Positions 1-5,366 of a DNA stretch of 5,977 nucleotides are shown piece after piece. How positions within the stretch are numbered: position 1 is the stretch's first letter; each line of letters starts with the position of its first letter. Source of the stretch: Natronohydrobacter sp. (GTDB taxonomy: Bacteria; Pseudomonadota; Alphaproteobacteria; Rhodobacterales; Rhodobacteraceae). Below the pieces are notes generated by a model. It made no database searches, was not told where the DNA came from, and saw only the letters and a list, made by a program, of their open reading frames with translations. The stretch is taken from the NCBI GenBank assembly GCA_007123015.1, contig SKSL01000266.1, forward strand, positions 1 through 5,977, written 5' to 3'. Both the position numbers and the translations under genes were made by a program.

Positions 1-423
1 ATCGGCCATGATCTGACAGGGATGGGTGCGGTTGGTCAGACCGTTGATGACCGGCACGCTGGCATATTCGGCCAGTTCCTGCAGCACAGTTTCCTCAAAC
101 GTGCGGATCATGATCAGATCGACATAGCGCGAGAGCACGCGGGCCGTGTCGGCGATGGTTTCGCCATGACCAAGTTGCATTTCACTGCCCGACAGCACCA
201 TGGTCTGCCCGCCCATCTGGCGCACACCCACGTCGAAACTGACACGCGTGCGGGTCGAGGGTTTCTCGAAGATCAGCGCAACCATATGGTTTGCGAGCGG
301 CTGCTCGGCATCGGGGGTGGCCTTGGGCAGTCCGTTGCGGGCAGCTTTCATGGCAGCGGCCTGGTCGATCATGGCGCGCAGGGCCGGTTTTTCGGTGGTG
401 TGAATATCAAGGAAATGCGGCAT
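1..423 (-). CDS. argF: Ornithine carbamoyltransferase, N-terminal 141 codons (runs off left edge)
   Basis: The enzyme transfers the carbamoyl group of carbamoyl phosphate to L-ornithine, giving citrulline, in cytoplasmic arginine synthesis. Reading the minus strand from the ATG at 423 gives an open frame to the window edge. It carries the carbamoyl-phosphate loop STRT at residues 56-59 (context EKPSTRTRVSFDVGVRQMGG) and the family signature HPCQ at 134-137. The usual length is about 300-310 aa, so a little under half is present; the ornithine-binding C-terminal domain is missing only because the window ends. The start MPHFLDIH matches the short N-terminus usual in this group. No strong Shine-Dalgarno precedes it (only a weak AAGAAAG-like stretch in the 27 nt after the upstream hairpin). 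It follows argD on the same strand with a 75-nt gap, so the two are probably co-transcribed. Confidence 0.95.
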   Translation of the reverse strand, partial: MPHFLDIHTTEKPALRAMIDQAAAMKAARNGLPKATPDAEQPLANHMVALIFEKPSTRTRVSFDVGVRQMGGQTMVLSGSEMQLGHGETIADTARVLSRYVDLIMIRTFEETVLQELAEYASVPVINGLTNRTHPCQIMAD

Positions 424-450
424 GTCTGGCGGCTTTCTTGGCGGAGAGGT

Positions 451-498
451 GCGAGGGCTCTGCCCTCGCGCTCCCGGGATATTTGAACAAGGATGAAA
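451..498 (+). repeat. Intergenic hairpin-plus-tail element, copy 1 (argD-argF gap)
   Basis: Seen directly: an 8-bp perfect stem, GCGAGGGC (451-458) and GCCCTCGC (462-469), with a 3-nt loop TCT. After 3 nt comes a 26-nt tail at 473-498 that begins CCCGGGATATTT and ends CAAGGATGAAA. The tail differs from copy 2 at only two positions. The tail's last base touches the argD stop codon (499-501). In the argD-argF transcript the element is therefore read in the opposite direction, tail complement first and hairpin second. No U-run follows the hairpin in that direction, so a classical terminator between the two arg genes is not supported. Function unknown. Confidence 0.75.
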
Positions 499-1674
499 TC
501 AGGAGAGGGTCTTTGCTGCGCGGTCAAGGCGGTGGATGGCCTCGGCGATTTCGTCTTCCGAGATGGTGAGCGGGGGCAGCAGCCGCACGACATTGTCGGC
601 GGCAGGCACTGTCAGCAGATGCGCGTCCTGCGCGGCGCGGACCAGATCGGTGTTGGGGATGCGGCATTTGAGACCCAGAAGCAGACCTGCGCCGCGCACT
701 TCTTCCAGCACTGTGGGGTGGCTGGCGACCAGGCCTTCGAGCTTCTGGCGGAGCAGCGCGGATTTGCGGTTGACGGCCTCCAGGAAGCCCTTGGCGGTGA
801 TGATGTCCAGTACCTTGGAGCCGATGGCGCAGCCCAGCGGGTTGCCGCCATAGGTTGAGCCATGCGTTCCTGCGGTCATGCCAGAGGCGGCCTTGGCGGT
901 GGCCAGCAGCGCGCCCAGCGGGAAGCCGCCGCCGATGCCCTTGGCGACCATCATGATATCGGGGGTGATGCCCGCCCATTCATGCGTAAACAGCCGCCCC
1001 GTGCGGCCCATGCCGCATTGCACTTCATCGAAAACCAGCAGCGCTCCGGTCTGGTCGCACAGATCGCGCAGCCCTTTCAGGCATTGATCCGGCACCGGCC
1101 GGATACCGCCTTCGCCCTGCACTGGCTCGATCATCACGGCAGCGACGCTGTCATCCAAAGCCGCGCGCAGGGCATCGTGATCACCCCAGGGCAGGGTCTT
1201 GAAACCGGGCATGAGCGGGCCGAAGCCCTTGGTCATCTTCTCGGATCCGACGGCAGCGATGGCACCGGTCGAGCGGCCATGGAACGCGCCCTCGAAGGTC
1301 AGGATGGTGGGGCGGTCGGCGCCTTGCTCATACCAGTATTTGCGCACCATCTTGAGTGCGAGTTCCGCCGCTTCCGTGCCGGAATTGGTGAAGAACACTG
1401 TATCGGCGAAAGTGTGATCGACCAGCGCCTGCGCCAGCTTCTCTTGCGCGGGGATCTGATAGAGGTTCGAGACATGCCACAGCGCCTGCGCCTGTTCGGT
1501 CAGGGCGGCAACCAGCGCGGGATGCGCATGGCCCAGTGCATTCACCGCAATGCCAGAAGTGAAATCCAGATAACGCGTCCCATCTTCCGTGATCAGCCAT
1601 GACCCTTCGCCACGCGCGAAGCGCAGCGGCGTGCGGTTATAGGTGGGCAGAAGTGCAGGAAATGGCGCGGTCAT
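499..1674 (-). CDS. argD: Acetylornithine aminotransferase (class III PLP aminotransferase)
   Basis: The enzyme converts N-acetylglutamate-5-semialdehyde and glutamate to N2-acetylornithine and 2-oxoglutarate, with pyridoxal phosphate, in arginine synthesis. Many ArgD enzymes also act on N-succinyl-diaminopimelate in lysine synthesis. Numbered from the ATG at 1674 (391 aa, normal for the family), it shows the cofactor phosphate loop NSGTEAAE at 97-104, EPVQGEGG at 183-190, Asp216 in FDEVQ (contacts the cofactor ring nitrogen) and Lys245 in MMVAKGIGGG (the Schiff-base lysine). The C-terminus LLPPLTISEDEI is also typical. An ATG at 1683 would add three residues. The frame is open back to a TTG at 1731, but the residues added there look non-coding and that TTG lies in a candidate -35 box. 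Closely related ornithine or succinylornithine transaminases are an alternative, but the argF neighbour favours ArgD. Confidence 0.95.
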   Translation of the reverse strand: MTAPFPALLPTYNRTPLRFARGEGSWLITEDGTRYLDFTSGIAVNALGHAHPALVAALTEQAQALWHVSNLYQIPAQEKLAQALVDHTFADTVFFTNSGTEAAELALKMVRKYWYEQGADRPTILTFEGAFHGRSTGAIAAVGSEKMTKGFGPLMPGFKTLPWGDHDALRAALDDSVAAVMIEPVQGEGGIRPVPDQCLKGLRDLCDQTGALLVFDEVQCGMGRTGRLFTHEWAGITPDIMMVAKGIGGGFPLGALLATAKAASGMTAGTHGSTYGGNPLGCAIGSKVLDIITAKGFLEAVNRKSALLRQKLEGLVASHPTVLEEVRGAGLLLGLKCRIPNTDLVRAAQDAHLLTVPAADNVVRLLPPLTISEDEIAEAIHRLDRAAKTLS

Positions 1675-1702
1675 CAGGATCATCCCGTTTGCGGAAAGCA
1701 CT

Positions 1703-1731
1703 GACCTGCCAAAGCGATGCGGCCAAGTCAA
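1703..1731 (-). promoter_or_regulatory. Candidate sigma-70-type promoter for argD-argF
   Basis: On the minus strand TTGACT (1731-1726) matches the -35 consensus at five of six positions. A 17-nt spacer leads to CAGGTC (1708-1703), which is a poor -10. Good -35 boxes with weak -10 boxes are common in this group of bacteria. Transcription from here would give a leader of roughly 25 nt before the ATG at 1674. The rest of the gap 1675-1873 shows no tRNA, convincing ORF or obvious terminator. Confidence 0.35.
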
Positions 1732-1862
1732 CGCAAGATTACTGTTTAGGGGCGGCAGGACAGGCGCGCAGGGGCTATCGGTCGCGTCGAGTGCCGCGTC
1801 GCAGGTCGGACACAGGATTGCGCGATCCAGTCATGAGGGTCGCATGGCAAATCTGGGTGCGT

Positions 1863-1879
1863 CTGTAAATCCTTTACAG
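1863..1879. other. AT-rich dyad CTGTAAA-TCC-TTTACAG spanning the DUF2794 stop codon
   Basis: A perfect 7-bp inverted repeat with a 3-nt centre. The right arm contains the complement of the stop codon TAA (1874-1876). It is AT-rich in an otherwise GC-rich region, and the sequence beyond it on the minus strand has no U-run. A protein-binding site or a weak 3'-end hairpin are both possible; a strong intrinsic terminator is not supported. Confidence 0.4.
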
Positions 1880-2209
1880 TGTGATCACGCGCAACAGCTT
1901 GCGTTCCAGCACTTTCAGCACCTGCGCAAGATCATGCCCACGTTTGAGGATCTGCCCGTCCATCCCGATCACGACATACATGCCCTGACGGCCCCGCAGA
2001 TGCGGATGCTTTTCGATCCGGTAGAGTGGGGTCTCGGCGGTGCGGCGGAAAACCGAAAAGATGGCCACGTCGCGCAGGCAGGATATCGCGTAATCGCGCC
2101 ACTCGCCCGCCGCGACCATGCGCCCGTACAGTGAGAGGATCACGCTCAATTCGCGTCGGTCGAAGCTGATCTGCGTGTCGTTGGAGCGCATCGGCGATTG
2201 CATGTTCAT
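1874..2209 (-). CDS. DUF2794 family protein, function unknown
   Basis: A small soluble protein, 111 aa from the ATG at 2209, that I recognise as the DUF2794 family of alphaproteobacteria, for which I know no function. Conserved-looking blocks are FDRRELSVILSLYGRMVAAG (16-35) followed by EWRDYAI, then PLYRIEKHP (61-69) and a basic C-terminal stretch GQILKRGHDLAQVLKVLER (85-103). There is no signal peptide or membrane segment, and no cysteine or metal-ligand cluster. The frame is open upstream to an ATG at 2320, but homologues as I recall them start shortly before FDRREL, and the extra 37 residues would cover the divergent promoter region. ATGs at 2203 and 2191 are also possible, and none has a clear Shine-Dalgarno. 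It is divergent from the formaldehyde dehydrogenase gene and lies 199 nt upstream of argD on the same strand. Confidence 0.85.
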   Translation of the reverse strand: MNMQSPMRSNDTQISFDRRELSVILSLYGRMVAAGEWRDYAISCLRDVAIFSVFRRTAETPLYRIEKHPHLRGRQGMYVVIGMDGQILKRGHDLAQVLKVLERKLLRVITL

Positions 2210-2245
2210 AAGACGATTGTGGGCTGCTTCGCTTGGAAAATCAAC

Positions 2246-2258
2246 CCGCACGGTGCGG
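2246..2258. promoter_or_regulatory. Short dyad CCGCAC-G-GTGCGG in the divergent intergenic region
   Basis: A perfect 6-bp inverted repeat around one central base. It lies 37 nt before the DUF2794 start at 2209 and 92 nt before the dehydrogenase start at 2350. The position would suit an operator, but a GC-rich 6-bp dyad can arise by chance. Confidence 0.25.
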
Positions 2259-2290
2259 CGCAGTTGCCGCGCATCATGTCGTTCTTTCGC

Positions 2291-2320
2291 TTGCGCAGAG
2301 AGCAGAGGCTGCGCCATCAT
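2291..2320 (+). promoter_or_regulatory. Candidate promoter and inverted repeat upstream of the formaldehyde dehydrogenase gene
   Basis: A weak -35-like TTGCGC (2291-2296) and -10-like CATCAT (2315-2320) are separated by 18 nt. An inverted repeat, GCGCAG (2293-2298) and CTGCGC (2309-2314) with a 10-nt centre, occupies almost exactly the interval between them. A protein bound there could block or re-orient polymerase, but both hexamers are poor matches and the promoter call is an inference. Confidence 0.3.
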
Positions 2321-2334
2321 GGGTCAAAACCATG

Positions 2335-2342
2335 AAGGAGGA
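2335..2342 (+). promoter_or_regulatory. Strong ribosome binding site AAGGAGGA
   Basis: AAGGAGGA, a near-perfect anti-16S match, lies 7 nt before the ATG at 2350. It decides that start over the in-frame ATG at 2332 (which would place the site inside the coding region) and over still longer upstream openings of the frame. Confidence 0.85.
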
Positions 2343-2349
2343 CAGATCG

Positions 2350-3477
2350 ATGCGCACACGCGCCGCAGTGGCCCTTGAGGCCGGAAAACCGCTGGAGGTG
2401 ATGGAAGTCAATCTCGATGGGCCCAAGGCAGGCGAGGTGCTGGTTGAGATCAAGGCCACTGGCATCTGCCACACAGATGAATTCACCCGCTCTGGCGCTG
2501 ACCCGGAAGGGCTTTTTCCAAGTATTCTGGGCCATGAGGGCGCGGGCGTGGTGGTTGAGGTGGGTGAGGGGGTGACGACGCTCAAGCCCGGCGATCATGT
2601 GATCCCGCTTTACACGCCCGAATGCCGCGAATGCTATTCCTGCCGCTCGGGCAAGACCAATCTTTGCACTGCGATCCGGGGCACCCAAGGTCAAGGGCTG
2701 ATGCCGGACGGGACGACGCGGTTTTCGATGCTCGATGGCACGCCGATTTATCACTATATGGGCTGCTCGACCTTCGCCAATCACACGGTCATGCCGGAAA
2801 TCGCCCTGGCCAAGGTGCGCGAGGACGCGCCTTTCGACAAGATCTGTTACATTGGCTGCGGGGTCACGACGGGCATCGGCGCAGTGATCAACACGGCAGG
2901 TGTCGAGATCGGATCGACAGCGGCCGTGTTCGGGCTTGGGGGTATCGGGTTGAATGTCATTCAGGGGCTGCGCATGGCGGGCGCTGACATCATCATCGGG
3001 GTCGATCTGAATGACAGCAAGGCCGATATGGCGCGCAAATTCGGCATGACGCATTTCGTGAACCCCGCAAAGGTCGAGAATGTGGTGGCCGAGATCGTGA
3101 AGCTGACGCAGCGCGGCGATGACCAGATCGGGGGTGTGGATTACAGCTTTGACGCGACCGGCAATGTGCAGGTGATGCGCGATGCACTGGAATGCTCGCA
3201 TCGCGGCTGGGGCGTGTCGGTGATCATCGGGGTGGCGCCTGCGGGGGCGGAAATCTCGACGCGGCCCTTCCAGCTGGTGACAGGCCGGGTCTGGAAAGGC
3301 ACGGCCTTCGGCGGCGCGAAGGGGCGTTCGGATGTGCCGAAATTCGTAGACTGGTACATGGATGGCAAGATTGAGATCGACCCGATGATCACCCACAAGC
3401 TGAGCCTTGATCAGATCAATGAAGGGTTCGACCTGATGCATGAGGGCAAGTCGATCCGCGCTGTGGTCGAGTTCTGA
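2350..3477 (+). CDS. frmA: S-(hydroxymethyl)glutathione dehydrogenase (class III alcohol dehydrogenase)
   Basis: It oxidises S-hydroxymethylglutathione, the spontaneous adduct of formaldehyde and glutathione, to S-formylglutathione with NAD. This is the main cytoplasmic route for removing formaldehyde, and the enzyme also reduces S-nitrosoglutathione. The protein is 375 aa, the family's usual size. Catalytic zinc ligands are Cys40, His62 and Cys170. Structural zinc ligands are Cys92, Cys95, Cys98 and Cys106. Arg110 in the stretch AIRGTQGQGLMPDGT matches the class III arginine that holds the glutathione carboxylate. The Rossmann loop GLGGIG is at 195-200, with Asp219 for the NAD ribose. It is called adhI in Rhodobacter and flhA in Paracoccus. 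It heads a compact gene cluster; the S-formylglutathione hydrolase that completes the pathway is not in the window. Confidence 0.96.
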   Translation: MRTRAAVALEAGKPLEVMEVNLDGPKAGEVLVEIKATGICHTDEFTRSGADPEGLFPSILGHEGAGVVVEVGEGVTTLKPGDHVIPLYTPECRECYSCRSGKTNLCTAIRGTQGQGLMPDGTTRFSMLDGTPIYHYMGCSTFANHTVMPEIALAKVREDAPFDKICYIGCGVTTGIGAVINTAGVEIGSTAAVFGLGGIGLNVIQGLRMAGADIIIGVDLNDSKADMARKFGMTHFVNPAKVENVVAEIVKLTQRGDDQIGGVDYSFDATGNVQVMRDALECSHRGWGVSVIIGVAPAGAEISTRPFQLVTGRVWKGTAFGGAKGRSDVPKFVDWYMDGKIEIDPMITHKLSLDQINEGFDLMHEGKSIRAVVEF

Positions 3478-3481
3478 GGGC

Positions 3482-4081
3482 GTGGCGCAGCCTGTTGATT
3501 TCTGGGTCTCGATTGGCTCAACCTATTCCTGCCTGACAGTGCTGCGACTGGCGGAAATGGGCGCGGCTGCGCCACGATTGCGCTGGCGACCCTTTGATGT
3601 GCGTCAGATCATGCTCGCGCAGAACAATATTCCGTTTCGCGACAAGCCGGTAAAGGCTGCGTATATGTGGCGCGATATCGCGCGGCGGGCGCAGAAATAC
3701 GGGCTGCAGATCCGTGTGCCCGCGCCCTATCCGTTGCAGGAATTGACACTGGCGAACCAGATCGCGCTTGTCGGTTATGGCGAGGGGTGGTGCGCTGACT
3801 ATGTCACCCAAGCCTATCGATTGTGGTTCGGCGAAGGGTTGGAGCCAGGGCAAGAGCCTGCAATATCGCGCACGCTGGGGGCCATCGGACAGGACCCGGC
3901 GCGCGTTATGGCGCTGGCCCGAAGCAAGACGGTTGCCGAACAGTTGCGGGCCGCGAGCGACCACGCCATGGCGCTGGGCGTGTTTGGCGCGCCGAGTTTC
4001 GTGGTCGGGGATGAGGTTTTCTGGGGCGATGACCGATTGGAGGATGCGCTTGACTGGGCAGAGCGGGGTCGGCTTGGCTGA
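3482..4081 (+). CDS. 2-hydroxychromene-2-carboxylate isomerase family protein (DsbA fold, kappa-GST-like)
   Basis: A 199-aa glutathione-dependent enzyme of the HCCA isomerase/kappa-GST family. The founding member, NahD, isomerises 2-hydroxychromene-2-carboxylate in naphthalene breakdown. The N-terminal strand VDFWVSIGSTYS aligns with the NahD stretch holding its catalytic serine, corresponding here to Ser13; the proline that follows it in NahD is Thr14 here. Other family marks are the helical-insert block KPVKAAYMWRDIARRAQKYG (55-74), GVFGAPSF (166-173) with the cis-proline turn, and FWGDDRLE (180-187). The GTG start at 3482 lies 4 nt after the dehydrogenase stop and places the first strand where the family has it. 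An upstream ATG at 3440 would add 14 unrelated residues overlapping the previous gene. No aromatic-degradation genes are nearby, so the real substrate is probably another glutathione-linked compound. Confidence 0.85.
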   Translation: MAQPVDFWVSIGSTYSCLTVLRLAEMGAAAPRLRWRPFDVRQIMLAQNNIPFRDKPVKAAYMWRDIARRAQKYGLQIRVPAPYPLQELTLANQIALVGYGEGWCADYVTQAYRLWFGEGLEPGQEPAISRTLGAIGQDPARVMALARSKTVAEQLRAASDHAMALGVFGAPSFVVGDEVFWGDDRLEDALDWAERGRLG

Positions 4082-4088
4082 ATACGAG

Positions 4089-4565
4089 ATGCGCGCCGTC
4101 ACGCCTGCAGATGATGCGGCGCTCTGGTCGATGCTGGAGCCGGTGTTTCGCGCAGGCGACACCTATGCCATCGACCCGGCCATCAGCCGCGCCGAGGCTC
4201 TGGATTTCTGGTGCGGGGGCACGCATAGCGCCTTTGTGCTGGAAGAGGGCGGGCAGGCGCTGGGCAGCTACTATATCTGCCCCAACCAGCAGGGTGGCGG
4301 GGCACATGTGTGCAATTGCGGCTTTGTCACGGCCAAGGCGGCGCAGGGGCGCGGGGTGGCGCGGGTGATGCTGGAACACGCGCTGGAAGAGGCGCGCAAG
4401 CGGGGGTTTCGGGCGATGCAGTTCAATTTCGTGGTCGAGACCAATACCCGCGCAGTGGCTTTGTGGCAGGCCAATGGCTTCGATGTTGTCGGGCGGTTGC
4501 CGGGCGCGTTTTGTCATCCGGATCAGGGCTTTGTGGATGCGCTGGTGATGTATCGGAGGTTGTGA
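4089..4565 (+). CDS. GNAT family N-acetyltransferase
   Basis: Predicted to move an acetyl group from acetyl-CoA to an amine; the substrate cannot be read from the sequence. The protein is 158 aa from the ATG at 4089, a single GNAT domain. The first strand is MRAVTPADD. The acetyl-CoA loop is QGRGVA at 86-91 (pattern Q/R-x-x-G-x-G/A) after GFVTAKAA, and the late signature NTRAVALWQANGFDVVGRLP runs from 119. A cysteine pair, Cys75 and Cys77, sits just before the acetyl-CoA loop. It begins 7 nt after the isomerase stop. An in-frame TTG at 4074, overlapping that stop, would add LAEYE and lengthen the first strand; it is a realistic alternative because the ATG has little Shine-Dalgarno. Co-transcription with the dehydrogenase and isomerase is inferred from spacing. 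Confidence 0.88.
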   Translation: MRAVTPADDAALWSMLEPVFRAGDTYAIDPAISRAEALDFWCGGTHSAFVLEEGGQALGSYYICPNQQGGGAHVCNCGFVTAKAAQGRGVARVMLEHALEEARKRGFRAMQFNFVVETNTRAVALWQANGFDVVGRLPGAFCHPDQGFVDALVMYRRL

Positions 4566-4569
4566 CATA

Positions 4570-4616
4570 CGGGGGCGCTGCCCCCGGACCCCCGGGATAT
4601 TTTTACAAGGATGAAA
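4570..4616 (+). repeat. Intergenic hairpin-plus-tail element, copy 2 (GNAT-NYN gap)
   Basis: Seen directly: a 7-bp perfect stem, CGGGGGC (4570-4576) and GCCCCCG (4580-4586), with loop GCT. A 26-nt tail at 4591-4616 starts CCCGGGATATTT and ends CAAGGATGAAA, identical to copy 1 at 24 of 26 positions. It begins 4 nt after the GNAT stop and ends 10 nt before the NYN start. A second C-run at 4589-4593 could pair with the same G-run (4571-4575), and a T-run at 4600-4604 follows. In this orientation the element could therefore act as a weak terminator or attenuator for the upstream cluster. Confidence 0.75.
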
Positions 4617-4626
4617 GGGAAGAGTA

Positions 4627-5334
4627 ATGGCACGCGCAGGGATCCCGCTACTGGCGGTTCTGATTGATGCGGATAATTCCTCGCCGAAATGGGCCGAGGC
4701 GATTTTCGAAGAGATTGCGTCGCTGGGCGAAGCCAGTGTGCGGCGCATTTACGGGGATTTCTCGCGCAGTCAGATGTCGGGCTGGCAGGACAAGCTGCCC
4801 ACGCTGGCACTGGTGCCGCATCACCAGCCAGCAAATACCGTGGGCAAGAACTCCAGTGACATCGCGCTGGTGATCGACGCGATGGACCTGCTGCATTCGG
4901 GCCGGTTCGACGGGTTCGTGCTGATCAGTTCGGACAGCGATTTCACGCGGCTGGCCAGTCGCATTCGCGAGCAGGGGCTGGATGTCTATGGCATCGGGCA
5001 GCAAAAGACGCCGGAGGCGTTTCGCAAAGCCTGCAAGCGGTTCATCTTTGTTGAGAATATCTTGCCCGAGTCAGAGCCCGAGACATCTGGAAAAGGGCGC
5101 AAGGCATCGCCCTCGAAAGCGGTGCCGTTGGTCAAGGCGGCGATGCAAGCCATTGACAAAGATGAAGAATGGTTCTCGCTCGGCCAGCTTGGGCAATTCA
5201 TTGTCGCGGCCAATCCTGATTTTGATGCGCGCAATTATGGCTGCGCGAAGCTGAGCGAATTGATCGCGAAAGCAGGGGTGTTCGAGCTGCGCAAATCCTC
5301 TGGCAATACGATGCAGGTGCGGCTGAAGGCCTAG
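4627..5334 (+). CDS. NYN (PIN-like) nuclease domain protein with C-terminal OST-HTH/LOTUS domain
   Basis: A 235-aa, probably cytoplasmic protein. The N-terminal NYN domain (about 7-146) has the acidic residues of PIN-like metal-dependent ribonucleases: Asp14 and Asp16 in LIDADN, Asp78 and Asp84 in SSDIALVIDA, and Asp103 and Asp105 in ISSDSDF, followed by GIGQQKTPEAFRKACKRFI. After a charged, serine-rich linker (about 147-163) comes an OST-HTH/LOTUS domain (about 164-235), seen in LVKAAMQAI, WFSLGQLGQFI, NYGCAKLSELIAKAGVFEL and the final strand. LOTUS domains in other organisms bind RNA. Nuclease activity is inferred from the intact acidic set, and the RNA target is unknown. The ATG at 4627 is preceded by GGGAAGAG (4617-4624). 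The gene lies 32 nt before smpB on the same strand, suggesting shared transcription. Confidence 0.9.
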   Translation: MARAGIPLLAVLIDADNSSPKWAEAIFEEIASLGEASVRRIYGDFSRSQMSGWQDKLPTLALVPHHQPANTVGKNSSDIALVIDAMDLLHSGRFDGFVLISSDSDFTRLASRIREQGLDVYGIGQQKTPEAFRKACKRFIFVENILPESEPETSGKGRKASPSKAVPLVKAAMQAIDKDEEWFSLGQLGQFIVAANPDFDARNYGCAKLSELIAKAGVFELRKSSGNTMQVRLKA

Positions 5335-5366
5335 ACAGGGACGGGTTTGACCCTTATCTGACGGCG

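Noticed and set aside
22..486. A 154-codon plus-strand frame opposite argF
   Set aside because: The minus strand encodes ArgF with STRT and HPCQ motifs. The plus frame also runs into the repeat hairpin.
862..1602. A 246-codon plus-strand frame opposite argD
   Set aside because: It is an antisense shadow of a complete ArgD with all cofactor-binding residues. The product has no recognisable domain.
2210..2320. N-terminal extension of DUF2794 to the ATG at 2320
   Set aside because: It would leave only 29 nt before the divergent dehydrogenase start, and the added residues do not resemble the family as I know it.
2317..3441. A 374-codon open frame on the minus strand opposite the formaldehyde dehydrogenase gene
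   Set aside because: It is a GC-rich antisense shadow. The plus-strand frame has full family motifs and a strong ribosome binding site, while the minus product is rich in His, Arg and Ala with no recognisable domain.
3906..4748. A 280-codon minus-strand frame crossing three plus-strand genes and the repeat element
   Set aside because: It overlaps the isomerase, GNAT and NYN genes, each with clear motifs; its composition is typical of a high-GC shadow frame.
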